This document shows, one piece after another, positions 23,961-36,583 of a stretch of 64,000 nucleotides of DNA. This DNA comes from Ailanthus altissimus. Lineage: Eukaryota > Streptophyta > Magnoliopsida > Sapindales > Simaroubaceae. The translations under genes and the position numbers were made by a program. The DNA lies in contig OX327696.1 of NCBI GenBank assembly GCA_946807835.1, positions 8,878,501-8,942,500 of the forward strand. Direction: 5' to 3'. The notes beneath the pieces were generated by a model, which was not told where the DNA came from, made no database searches, and saw only the letters and a program-made list of their open reading frames with translations. The first letter of the stretch is position 1; every line of letters starts with the position of its first letter.

Positions 23961-24940
23961 AGGCTTCTGAGTTCGTCCATGAGCTTATGTTGGAAGGCTT
24001 TTCAAACATTTCTCTAGTTGGGCTATGATGAGGACATTAAAATGCATATTTATTAAGAGATTTAGTAACCATTTTACATTTAGAATGCCACTAATTTTAG
24101 TACTTTTATATTTTTAAACTTAAAATAAAGTGTGATCCTTAAATTGTGATTAATAAATATTTTTTGCATAGATTTAGCAAAATAGACATAACTCCTAATG
24201 TAGAAATCGAAATGAAAAAATTCTTAAACTTAGAGTTGCATAACTCAATCTTACACAAACTTGAAGAACAGTCAAAATGTCAAATCTAATATTTAATAGG
24301 TCAAAATTGAGATATAACAGAACTAAATTATAACTTCCGCTCAGCTTGACCCATCTCCCTTATTTGGATCGTATTTCACAAAATACATATTCAATCAGTA
24401 TAATTCTTGAAGCTAAGAAATGATGCGTCACTTATCTATAACTCTTCTGTTAATACCAAAGTCAATGCAGTCGTTATCATAGTTCAAATTGAGTTAAAAT
24501 TGGATAAAATGGTTATTGGCTGAAATCTAATATGACTTTGGTATTTTGACCATATCTCATAAGATACTAATCCAAATTGCATAAACTTAATGGCTATGGA
24601 AAGAAGAGACAAAATGCTATAATTTTATGTTGACCATAAGGGCTACATTAATGGTATCCATTGTTAAAATGGTGCTGTAATTAGGTGAAGGTGTTGGTGG
24701 TTGAAAATGGTGTTGGTTAAAGTTACACTAAACATATTCTCATTCATTGCCTATTTAAGGAAACCTTTAGGGTGCTAATAGACATTTTTTATGTTTTACA
24801 ATTCTCTCTAATACTTTTCTTTAATATTCATAAGAATGAATTGTAAGCTAGGCTAAAGTTCTTGACAAGGCTATAAAGGAATTTCTATGAGTAATAAATC
24901 TACTTCTAGACTTTGATTCTTTGTTAAAAGCTACAATGTT
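23961..24940. other. No gene recognised
   Basis: AT-rich, no ORF with a recognisable domain and no repeat structure seen. Confidence 0.5.
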
Positions 24941-24945
24941 GTAAG

Positions 24946-27281
24946 TGTTAGAATTTTTTCTTATGTGTCACCTTATTATTGTATGAATTTTTTATTTTAT
25001 AATATTTATACAGTATATTTTTATTAAATCGTTAATTGCATTAATTAAATAGTATAGTGCTTGTTACGCTACAGACATTGTATTATCTGAAGGAGTTCAG
25101 ATCTGGCCTAAAAGAGTTTAGAACAGTGATAAAGGTTAGCAACGCTAAGAATTATAATTGCTAATAGTTAGCACTACTAAGAGTTAGTAGGTTATAAAAG
25201 TCAGCAAAAATCTAAGAGTTAAGATCTTGTTTGTAATAGTACATAGACCCGAGAGTACATCAATGATAATATAGTTGCAAGGAGTTGCAATAGGTGATAA
25301 GAAATGTTATCAAGCAAGTCTATTCTCAATATATGTTCTTAATCTTATTCACCAATCCGGGTCTGTCGATGAAACCATTTCTAATAGACCAGTGTATACT
25401 ATACCTAGAAGGTCTAGATAGTTGCTCTTAGTTGACTATGGACTTACCAGAAGTTCGTATAGCATACAGATATTCAGTAAGGATTGAATACTGAATAGAC
25501 TCATCGAAGACCCCAATAGACATCCCATGAAGCCGTCAATGGTAGGTCCTCTAGAGTTGAGTAGTGTACATGGTCCTTTGACTTGAGTGCCACGGTGGAC
25601 TTGCATCTATTATGCTTTGATTCCACATATGTCAGAGACTTTTTATGGTCTAACCGCTATGTGTCGCTGGGTATTGTCTGATGCTTATGGAGTTTGGTAT
25701 GCACAGATATAGAATCCGTCAACTCACATAGGTGAGTTGTATGTCCTGATGCTCCAAGACTACATCTCAGAAAGACCTATGGCCATAAGCAACAAACTTA
25801 GGAAAAGAGTTTTCAATAGGGACAAACAATATCGCAAAGGTGTTTGCGTGTATTGTTTATCAAGATACGTGTCTAGAGATAAGTCCATGAATGAGCGCGT
25901 AGGGATTTGACAGTGATGATCTATATCCCGACTCCTCTAGGATAAAAATGGTGGAAGGATTATACGTATGTGGGATGACCTCAACTTATATAGTTTATTG
26001 TGTTGATATATAATATCCATGACATGTGTGTGGGGCATCGGTCTCGGACTCACAGAACAGTTCCATTTGACGAATCATGCATGGACCTAGGGAGTTCCAC
26101 AATATAAAGTATATTCGTTGTGCACTGGAGCAGCGTACTAGATTAAATAGTTCAATCTAGTAAATTCTAACAAATCTAACATTTGCTTCAATTTCCCTCG
26201 GGCCGTACATGTGTCAAAACTTAAGAGTTAAGTAGACTAATTAGTTAACAATAGTTGTAGATTAATTAGTTAACAATAGTTGTTGACTAATTAAATGTTG
26301 ACACATGGTGCATTATAGGTCTATCATTGTTTGACTTAAAAATTATCAAAATAACCTTACTTGTTAAACAAGCAAGATCATTATTTTATTCATTAAATTA
26401 TTTATTGAATGAAATAATAATAATAATATATGATATTATTATTTTATGAAAGTCAAACAAGTATTGTTTATTACAATAATATACATGTTTTGTTGTATTT
26501 AATATTGATTAAATGAAACAATTAAACATGAATGCACGGGCATGTAAGACATGGTGGGACCAAAGTGTGTATAATAAGCAAATGAAGAAATTGTGTCTTC
26601 ATTTGCTTTGCCTCTTACAACAAACACACACACACACGCGCGTCTTTTATTTTAATTGTTTAGTGTAAACAATTGTAAACAAGATACAAGCATAATTTGT
26701 GCCATGGTTGGTGGGTCCCTATAACTTGTAAAAGGGTGAAAGTGTTTCATCCCTTTGGTTGCTATATTCAGCCACATTCATTCTTGTAATACACATGTTT
26801 TGTTTTATCAATTTGTTTAATTTAAATAATTATAAAGCAAAACCATTTTGACAAGTTATATGCCATGCATGTGGACCATTGTTGTCCACCAAAAAGGAAA
26901 ATGAAACAACAAAATAAAAGAGCAAAATTTTGCTCATTTGGTAAGTGTATGTTTAGCCAAGTCAAGTGAGGTGAGAGAGAAATAAGGTGTTTTTGGTTTT
27001 TCTAAATTTGCTAAGCCCACGGTGTTGGAGAACTAGAATTGTGAACGGGTTGCTTCATCGTGGTTCTCCGATTAAACAAAAATCAAAAGGGTTGCCAAGG
27101 TAATAAATTCTCAATCCCATGTAATTTACATTTATGAGATACATGTAAATTTAATTCTATTTATTATTAGAAAATTAGTATTCCACTCTTCCGCTGCACT
27201 CATATATATGTGATATGTATGCAAATGTAAATGATAGATACAAACTCACATGAATGCACCCTAGGTTTATTGACTCTCGCA
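24946..27281 (+). mobile_element. Solo LTR of a copia family
   Basis: 2336 bases starting TGTTAGAA and ending CTCTCGCA, flanked on both sides by GTAAG (24941-24945 and 27282-27286). It aligns along its length with the LTRs at 32735-36203 and 42931-45196; shared landmarks include ATTGTATGAAT near the start, GTAACAGTACAAAGAC-like blocks, and ATGCACCCT near the end. There is no primer-binding site or internal region, so it is a solo LTR left by recombination between the two LTRs of a full element. Confidence 0.93.
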
Positions 27282-27286
27282 GTAAG

Positions 27287-28126
27287 TTTGTTATGTCTAA
27301 ACTCTTATCTATTACTTTTCTATAATCTAGAGGTTATAATTTTCATGTTTCATATAATTTTAGTCATGCTTTTTTTATATGATTCTTGTCAAATTATAAT
27401 TGTTACTGGTTACATCATTTTACAAGTTAATATTTTACTGTAATATTTTTAAAATGATATGTTGTCGATCTTAGATAACTTGTATAGATGAATATGGTTT
27501 GTGATAATGTTTACAAATAGTTTAGTCATGTCAAAAAAATTTCTTATTAAATATGTCATATTATACATATCTTCTGATTTACTGTTTGAGATGTAAAACC
27601 TTCAATTGAGTTATAAACATTGAATCAAAATATAGATGGATTTATGAAACATATTAGTGATTCTCAAAGCCTTGCTTACATCATTATAATTCTCTTCCTT
27701 AATTCACATTTAATTTTACCTTCTCTATATTAATCTTACATTCAATCTTTTCCTTCATTACTGTTTTAATATTTTTATTTCGCTAACCTATTTTTTTTGA
27801 AAGCTTCCTTATAGGATCAACACCTCAATCTATACTGCAATAACCATATTACATTTGAGCGTAAACAGGCTATCTAGTTTAGCCCTAAATAGTTATAATA
27901 TCCTCACTCCTTTTATTGAGATTAATGAAATTCCCCTTGTTGATAAGGAAGAAATTTATGAATAAAGAGCTTTCACCTATCTTTTAAGATGAAGACTCTC
28001 ATTCGTGTTATAAATTTATACCTTTTTTTTATTGGACCAAGTCCTATAATTATAACTTTACGGCTTGAGCCATAACCTGTTCTCTTATACTTAAATTGTA
28101 TATATGCATATTTATATATATATTAT
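27287..28126. other. Spacer between two opposed solo LTRs
   Basis: 840 bases, AT-rich, with a TA-rich run at 28098-28126. No gene seen. Confidence 0.5.
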
Positions 28127-30774
28127 TGGGGTGCCGGTTCATCCCGGTTCACAACCTAAACCTATTGGGTGTATGCATATGATATTTGTGTTCATTTTAA
28201 AATTTATATATATACACATCCAATACATATATATACAAATCATAAACGCAACGGAAGCTAGAAATTTAATTTTCTAAAATGAACACAATAAATTTTATTC
28301 ATTACACTAATGAACAAAATATAAAACATATTAATCAAATTAAGTAATAATCGAGAATATCACCTGTTAAGCCTTTGGAACGAATTTATAGCTGGAATAC
28401 CACATAAAGTTGACCCGTTGGCAGTTCTAGGACTTAACATGGTAGGCTTGAATCGCTAGAACAACATCTTATAAATATTTTCAGCATCGATTTAATACTT
28501 AAACCGTTGGATTAACTCTTAATCCCCATAGCCTAACACTTATACTATATTCATTTTGTTCTTAATGTATTAACACTTAAATTCATCAAAACAAATAATT
28601 CAAATGCAACAATAATGGCCATATGTTCAGGAGAAGAAGATAAATAGAAAAACAACTTTTGCTATTAAGTTTTTTTGTTTTTAACACTTAAAAACTCAAA
28701 ACAAAATAATTTTCCTTACCTTTAAAATTGGTGGCCATCTTGTTTTTGCTTCAAAGAAGAAAATGAAAAACATTTTCATATTCTTCTTTCTTTATAGCTG
28801 AGAGCCAACTTAGCCCTCTTCTTTTTTTTATTTCATCCTTCATTACTTTTCATGACGAAACCAAAATAAATACTTCACCCAACACTTGGCCGCCCATTCT
28901 AATTAGCCTTTATCACTTTGTTTTGTTTCAAAAAACAAATACAATGCCAACCACTCCAATTAAATGTTGTTTGCCACTTCCTTTATTATATATTTATCAA
29001 ATGAATATTTATTATTAATAATAATAAATATATTCTCTTTTTTTAATAAATTATTATAAAAAAATCAAGAGTAATTTTTATCAAATAATTGTAGCATGGT
29101 CGGCCATAACTTTGTCTTTAATAAGAAAGTTTACACTTATGTCCTCAAGGTTTCAACTAATTTCCCTTTCAAGCAACTTTTACTTTAACTTAATTATTAG
29201 CTTAATAAAATCTCATTTTATTTAGCAATTAAGTCCTCAATTAAAATATTTTTTTTATTAATTTAACTATGAGCTAACAATTAACTCTAGTCAAATTAAT
29301 TAATCACTTAACTCTTAAGTGAGAATAAATATTTAGATTATTTAACACTTAAATAATTAATTAAGAGAAATAACCCTTAAACTTTTAATTAACTCAACGT
29401 GAGTCCCACCTTACCCAATACTTGAGTCAATTTTAACCGAAGGCTCATGATGTGCCATGTGTCATTATTTAATTAGTCAACAATAATTATTAACTAATTA
29501 TTGTACTTAACACTTAAGTACTGACACGCACGCATCCTGAGGGTTCCTGAGACAAATATTCAGTTCTGCTGAAAATTACTAGATTGAAAAATTCAATCCA
29601 GTACATTGCCCCAGTGCACAACAAGTACACTTCATATTGCGGGACTTTCTAGGTCCACGCCCGATTCATCAAATGGAACTATTTCATAAGTCTGTAATCG
29701 ATGCCCCACGCACACGTTACAGATATTACAAATCAGTGTGGTAGATCATACAAGCTGAGATCACAACGTATATATATAATTCTTCATCATGTATATCTTG
29801 GATGTGCAGGGATATAAATTAGCACCGTCAAATCTCCGTATGCCCATCCATGAGCTCATCTTCAGGTTTGTATTTTCAAGAAAAATATACATAAACACCT
29901 TTACTATATTGTTCAACTCTTTGGGAAACACCTTTCTCGGATTAGTACTCATGGCCACGAGATTTACTAAAATATAATATCAGAGCATCTGGATATACTA
30001 CTCCCCTATGAGAATTGATGGATCTCATATTTGTACACACTGGACTCCATAAGCATCGGATTATACCCAACGACACCTAGAGGTCACACCATAAAAGGTC
30101 TGTAACATACGTGGAATCAAAGTATGGTAGATCATTTACAAGTCCACTATGGCACTCAGGTCAAAGGACCACGTATACTACTCAACTCGAGAGGACTCAC
30201 CATTGATAGTTTCATAAGATGTCTATTGGCGCCCTCGTGAGTCTATTTAGCATTTAGTTCTGACTGAATATCCGTATGCATATACGAGCTTCCGGTAAGC
30301 CCATAGTTGGCTAAGAACAACCATTGATCTATATAAAATGGATCCACCGATAGACCTGCATCGGTGAAAGCAGATTAGAAACATAGTGTTTGAGGACATA
30401 CTTGCATAATGATATCTCCTAGTACCTATTACAACTCATTGCAACTATGTCATTATTGGTATACCTCAGGTCTTTATCCCATTATAGACAATGATCTAAA
30501 CTTTTAGATCTGATTGACTGTTATAACCTACTAACGTTTAGCAGTGCTAACTATTAGTATAAATATACCACTCAGTTATGCTAATTCTTGGCACTAGTCT
30601 AAACTCCTTTAGACAAGATCTAAACTCCTTCAGATCATACAATGTCTGTAACGTAACAAGCACTGTACCGTGTATTTATATTGTATTAACGATTATAGAA
30701 ATGTATGCTTTATAAATATTAAATAATTTAATATTCATAAGTATTGGAATGGCACGTAAACACCAACTCCAACA
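28127..30774 (-). mobile_element. Inverted, diverged solo LTR of the same copia family
   Basis: The reverse complement starts TGTTGGAGTTGG at 30774 and carries the same landmarks in the same order as the plus-strand LTRs: CAGACATTGT, GATCTGAAGGAG, the block around 29800-29860 that reads DLYP-like in the others, and GTGCATAC-like sequence near its end. It is longer and more diverged. The low-coordinate end near 28127 is approximate, and the TA-rich flanks give no clean target duplication. Confidence 0.75.
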
Positions 30775-31859
30775 TATATATATGTGTTTGTGTATGTATG
30801 TGTGTGTGTGTTTCATGATTGTTGAGCTTGAATGAAAGTCTCATTAAGGAACCGATAACACTAAATGAAAAACAACAAAACATTACAAGCCTGAACTCAA
30901 CGGGTGTTGTGGATAAATTGAAAAATTAGGTTAAGTATTGGGCTTATATGTGATTGATCCGACCCATAACGAAAGGGATTGAATTAACTAATCGATTATA
31001 TTTAGGTATGAAGGGTGAGACAATCTACATCCAACCTCTATAAATGATATTAATAAGGTGAAATTTTGTTTTTGTAATTGATTCAACCCTACAGGGAAAA
31101 ATGAGGCTAATTCATACACCAATAGTTATTCATTAATTTGATCACAAAAAGAGAAAGGACTAAGTTAACTAGCAATCACAGTTGAACATAGATGATGAGT
31201 GTTCTTGGCCATTAAACTCAGGTCTCGAATAAAACATAAATAATCTTAACAAAATTTTGCTTAAGTATAAGAATGATTTTTCCTTGTGAGTTTTGCCTTC
31301 GAAGTATTCCTACTCAAAGTATAGCCAAGTGAGTTTAATTAATGGATGAACTTGAGGTCTGAGAAGTTCTTTAAGGATTGTATCCTTAAAGAGAGTAAAT
31401 ATCACTTAGTGTAGAAATTATTATACCATATGAGCTCAAGGGCTCTAATGTTTAGACAAATATCCAAGTTGCACCTAAAATGCAAGAATGATTATCAGGC
31501 TTCCATCCTTAGGGATAAGTCATTTATTAATTATAGAGCTTAGTTACCCATTTTTTTATTATTGATCTCTGAATTTTTCCAAGTTCTAAGGTAGGGAATG
31601 TTGGCTATTCTTGGGGATCCTATAAAATGGAATCAGACTATCCTATTCAAATGAGCTCCAATTTGTTTTATTGATTGAACATTTAACATCGAATGCATCA
31701 TTTAGCCGAAAAGAATTACTAGAATAGAACTTGAAATGAATTACCATAAATGGAAAATAGAACTCATAAGAGTTCATCATTACATCTTTAAAGTGTTTGA
31801 AAGTGAAATACAAATAAAAAAAAAACAAACTAAAACAAAATTTAAGGATAATAATACTT
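30775..31859. other. No gene recognised, short (TG)n tract
   Basis: Contains TATATATATGTG and a (TG)n tract at about 30776-30812. The remainder is AT-rich without a supportable ORF. It may belong to the older gypsy element at 31860 onward. Confidence 0.4.
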
Positions 31860-32729
31860 CAAGAACTTGATATTCCAAGATTTTCTGACCACCCGCCTAT
31901 CTACGTATCCGAGCTTATATGTCCCTGGTCTAATCTTTCTCAGAACTTTGTAGGTACTTTTCTAGTTTAGATTAAGGACCCTTTTAGTCTGGTTTTTAGT
32001 GTTCAATAACATCTTTCTTAGGATAAGACCAATTTATAAATTCTCGTGCTCAAAACTCATTTTTTATAATATTGAGCAATCTTTTTTCGATAGATTGCTA
32101 CTCTAACCCTAGCTTGCTCTCTCCTCAACTCAATGTGGTCTAAATGTTCTTACAGTAGGTTTTCATTCTCATGTTTTGTAAAATGCAACACTTGATATAT
32201 TGGCATCCCAATCTCAAGAGAATGATTGCTTCACACCCAAAAGTTAATGAGAACAATGTCTTCTAGATCACTGTTTTTCTTATGGTTCTAAGAACCTATA
32301 ACACCTCGAGCAAGTCTTAACCCAGGCTCTTCTTCTTTTAGCCAACATATTCTTCAACAACTTTCTTAATAAGCTTGTTTATTAGATTTAAGTTAAGCTA
32401 GAGAGGTGAATCGGAGTTATATAGAGAGTCAATGACAAAAACTCTTTAAGTTTTCTTTATCAAACTATTTGTCATGATCGGTTACAATAGCATATAGAAC
32501 CTTGAAACAGCATATAAAGTTTCTCCAAACAAAGTCCTTGACCTTATTTTTAATTATCTTGATTAAGGTTTTATCTCAACCTATTTGGTGAAGTAATCAA
32601 TTACGACCAGTGTGTATTTTGTTAAACCTTTTACCTAAAGCAAAGAGCCAATTAGGTTGAGCTCCAATTGTGTAAGGGTCATGGGCTCGACATCACATTC
32701 AGATTCTCAGGCCACGGGCTCTACATCTT
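31860..32729 (-). pseudogene. Ty3/gypsy integrase remnant, interrupted
   Basis: On the minus strand, frames broken by stops read TKYTLVVIDYFTK near 32615, the integrase catalytic-core start of Ty3/gypsy elements, then IVTDHD near 32470 and a C-terminal stretch ELRREQARVRVAIYRKKIAQYY near 32110, typical of the integrase tail. The upstream part of integrase is missing because the copia element at 32735 inserted here. The element is old. Confidence 0.75.
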
Positions 32730-33108
32730 GTAATTATTGAGATTTGTGCTTACATGTCATTCCATTATTGTATGAATATTTTATTTTATAATATTTATAC
32801 AGTTCATTATTTGTTAAATCGCTAATTACTATTATTAAATGGTTCAATACTTGTGACACTACAGACATTATATAATCTGAAGGAGTTCAGATTTAGTCTA
32901 AAGAAGTTTAAATCAATGCCAAGAGTTAGCATCACTGAAAACTATAAATGCTAAAGAGTTAATATGCTATATTAATCAGTGAAGTCTAAAAGTTAGAATC
33001 TTGTCTATAACAGTACAAAGACTTAAGAATACATTAGTAATAATATAGTTGCAAGAGTTGCAATAGGTGCTAACAAATGTTATTATGCAAGTCTATTATC
33101 AAATTATA

Positions 33109-34291
33109 AGGATAAGGACATTTTTATCCCAGGAATTTGACCTAATTCTCAATTTTATCCTACGAGTTTCAAAAAACCCAATTTCGTCCTAGTCTGTTAG
33201 TAAGATTCCGTTAATTTTAACTGAAAATCTCTTTTTATTGTACATTAACAAATTTGCCCTCAGTTATTATGTTAATTAAAAATAGTGATGTGAGTACATT
33301 ATACAATGTACACGTGTCGGTTATTAATAAACTATTAAAAATAAAAAGACATGTGACACATTTTAATAGGTTCAAAATTTTAATGAATATTAAATTTTAT
33401 TTTATATTAAAAAATAATTAAAATAAATAAAACTGAACTACTAAAACCGGCGACTGCCGTCACCGACCACCACCAATCGCCAGATTTCGATAACAAAAAT
33501 AGGCAAAATTTATGTTATTGGATTCTATTTTTTATATCTTCACAATGATGGAATCATTTTTGTCGAAATAAAATAAGAAGATGGCCAAAAGATAGATTGA
33601 AAATAGGGGGAGGGTGGCGGCCACCGCACACTACCGTGGAACGATGGGGCGGTGACGTGCATCACCCCGCCATTGGACAGATTGACGACCGATCTATCCA
33701 ACGGTGGTGGCTGCCGGCAATACCCTCATTGTCCTCACTCGCTGTTCGACGTGTGACCGTCGGCCCATGGTGGTTGTCTGTGGCCACCGCCATTTGCCAT
33801 CAAACGGTAGGGCGGTGGCATGCACCACCCTCATTGTTGGATAGATCGGCCACTGATCTGTCCAATGGTAGGGGCGGTGCACACCACTGCCCTACCGTTC
33901 GATGGCGAACTGCAGTGGCCGCTGCCTCCCACAGTATTTTATTTTTACTTTTGGCACATCTACGGTACTCCGTTGATCAGAAAAATCTTATCATTGTGTA
34001 GATCACAAAATTGTGAGTCCAATGATGTAAATTTTAAGTCGAATCGCAATTGGTCACCGACGAGCGATCGACTACTAATGATGGCGGCGGTGGCTACTCT
34101 TTTTTATTTTATTTTATTATTTAAGTGACAAATTAAGGATTGACACGTGGATATTTTTATGTCAGGCCATCTTACTATTGACAAGTCATGACTGTTTTGC
34201 CCCTTCAGTGTTAAAGTTAACAGAATCTTACTAACGGACTAGGATAAACTTGAATTTTCTAAAACTCGTGGGACAAAAATATCCTTATCCC
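33109..34291. mobile_element. Mutator-like element nested in the LTR
   Basis: 1183 bases flanked by the 9-bp duplication CAAATTATA (33100-33108 and 34292-34300); the uninterrupted 3' LTR shows one copy at the same place. The ends are inverted repeats: AGGATAAGGACATTTTTATC on the left against GGGATAAGGATATTTTTGTC read from the right, with homology extending about 100 bases inward (both arms contain GTTAGTAAGATTC). A 9-bp duplication and long inverted ends are typical of Mutator-like elements. It has no transposase and is therefore non-autonomous. The core at 33600-33960 is GC-rich and self-complementary. Confidence 0.85.
33640..33900. repeat. GC-rich fold-back core of the Mutator-like element
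   Basis: The arm at 33670-33704 is nearly the exact reverse complement of 33834-33868 (shared TTGGATAGATCGG and GATCTGTCCAATGG), and similarity extends outward to GGGCGGTG / CACCGCCC blocks. The 134-residue plus-strand ORF at 33597-34001 and the overlapping minus-strand ORF are open because of this GC-rich symmetry and show no recognisable domain. Confidence 0.8.
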
Positions 34292-36206
34292 CAAATTATA
34301 TGTTCCTGGTCTTAATTCACCGATGCAGTTCTGACAGTGTAATCCGTTTACATAGATTAGTGTATACTATATCTAGATGATTGTTCTAAACTGGCCATGG
34401 GCTTACTAGAAGTTCGTGTAGCATAAGTTGTTCAGTGAGGACTGAATACTGACCAGACTCAACGAGGACCCTAATAGACATCCCATGAAGCCGTCAATGG
34501 AAGGTCTTCTCGAGTTGAGTAGTATACGTGGTTCTTTGACCTGAATACCACGATGGCTTGTAAGTGAACCATTATACTTTGGTTCCATGCATGTAATAAA
34601 CCTTTCATGGTGTGACCGCTAGGTGTTGCTGGGTATGATCCGATACTTATGGAGTCTGGTGTGTACATATATAGAATTCGTCGGCTCACATAGATGAGTG
34701 ATATATCTGGATGCTCAAAGACTGTATCTTAGAAATTCTTATGGCCATAAGCAACAAATACAGAAAAAGAGTTTCCTACAAGGTTAAACAATATTGGAAA
34801 AGTGTTTGCATATATTATTTATTAAGATACGTGTGTGGAGATAAATTTACGGATGAGCACATAGGGTTTGACGGTAGTGATCTATATCCCTGTTCTTCTA
34901 GGATATAATTGGCAGAAGAATTATACGTATGCGCTATAACCTCAACTTATATGGTCTACTGCACTGATTTATAATATCCGTGATGTGTGGGTGGGGCATC
35001 GATCACGGACTCACGGAACGGTTCTGTTTGACAAATCGAGAGTGGACCTAGAGAGTCCCACAATATGAAGTGTACTTGTTGTGCATTGGGGCAACAGACT
35101 GGATTGAATAATTCGATCTAGAAAATTCCAGCAGACCGAACATTTACTTCAATTTCTCTCCAGTCGTGCTTGTGTCAAGACTTAAGAGTTAAGTACATCA
35201 ATTAGTTAACAATTAGTTGTTGACCAATGAGATATTAACACATGATACATTATGGGCCAATTATTGTTTGACTTAAAAATTACTAAAATGACCTTATTTG
35301 TTAGACAAAAAATATCATTATTAGATTTATTAAAATATTTATTGAATAAAATAATAATAATAATATATGATATTATTATTTAAATTTAAATAAATATTTT
35401 ATTTTTTAATTTAAATTGACATGTGTTTCTACCATTAAATTATTTGTTTAATATGATTAAATTATTTGTTTAATATTAATTATATAATATAATAAAAATA
35501 AATGGGTGGCAATCGTAAATGGTAGGCCTTAACATGTTTCTTAATAATGAGAAAGTGTTTCTTATTTGGCCTAAATTTAGGCCAAGTTCATTTCAATGAT
35601 TTTCTATTTGTTTTATTTTCATTTGGTTTATTGTAAACAATAATTTAAAAAAAACACTAATGACAAATATTGACCACAATAATGGATGCCATTAGGTGAG
35701 AAAATGGAAGAAAAATAATAAATAAATGAAAAAGCAATATGTTGCACAATTGACAAGGAGAGAGAGAAGTGAATTTTGCTAAGTGTCAGAAAAATCTCTT
35801 AAGTGTTTAGAGCACAAAAACACATCTCTTCCATTTTTTCTTCCATTTTCTGCCATCTATACTATAAGGTAGAAACAATGTTTCAAGAGTTGAATCCTTT
35901 GTTGGAAGAGCAGCTATTCCAGCTTCCTCAAACACAATTTGTTGAGGAACTAGAATTATGAACATGTTGCTTCAAGGCGGGTACTCTATTTCGACCATAT
36001 ACCAAAGGCTTAACAATGTATTTTTTCTCAATTTTAAAGTATTTTATATTTATGAGATAATATGTAAAATTTTATTTGTGTTTATCATTGAGTAATTTAT
36101 ATTCCGCTCATCCACTACACATGTATGTATATGATACATATGATATATTTGAATGATAGACACAAACCCACATGCATGCACCGTAAGTTTAAAATCACTC
36201 ACAAAA

Positions 36207-36218
36207 TGGTATCAGAGC
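36207..36218 (+). other. Primer-binding site of the large copia
   Basis: TGGTATCAGAGC, initiator Met tRNA type, three bases after the 5' LTR end. Confidence 0.93.
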
Positions 36219-36289
36219 AATTTTGAGTTAGTATTGAGTATTTTGAATGTAAAAGCGTTGTTGGTGATGCTCTGGTACTAAAAATGTGC

Positions 36290-36578
36290 ATTTCAAGTTG
36301 TTGAAATAGGTATACCGAAGGTGGGGAGCACCAAAGCACCGCGACCATAAGTGCTTAGCGCTTAGGCATTAGAAATTTTTATTCCAGCGTTTCAGCGCTA
36401 GGTAGTTGGCGCCGCAGAACTAAGGCTTCCAGGCCCTAGCGCTACAATGCCAGGTACTGGGCACCAGCGCTAGGTTATGGGCGCTTCAGCACCGATTCTA
36501 GAATTCGCACCGCAGTACCAAGCGCTGCAGCATTGAGTGGCCCTGGCACCGCAGCACTAGCTGTTGAGCACCGCAGTG
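36290..36578 (+). repeat. GC-rich leader segment with repeated AGCGCT words
   Basis: AGCGCT or a one-base variant recurs about seven times (for example in CAGCGCTAGG, CTAGCGCTAC, CCAGCGCTAGG, AAGCGCTGCAG), alternating with GGCACCGCAG-like words. It contrasts sharply with the AT-rich surroundings. The segment resumes after the nested solo LTR, at about 38056-38120. Confidence 0.7.
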
Positions 36579-36583
36579 CCAGA

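Larger units (their letters stand above)
32735..36203 (+). repeat. 5' LTR, interrupted
   Basis: Matches 42931-45196 once the 1183-base insertion and its 9-base duplication are removed (3469 minus 1192 = 2277, against 2266). Confidence 0.92.

Noticed and set aside
33597..34001. 134-residue ORF in the Mutator-like element
   Set aside because: Open only because the GC-rich fold-back lacks stops; no domain, and overlapping ORFs exist on both strands.
34711..34908. Shared 60-70 residue ORF in LTR copies (also at 43687-43890)
   Set aside because: The same block is present because the LTRs are copies of one another; it is broken in the solo LTRs and has no known domain.
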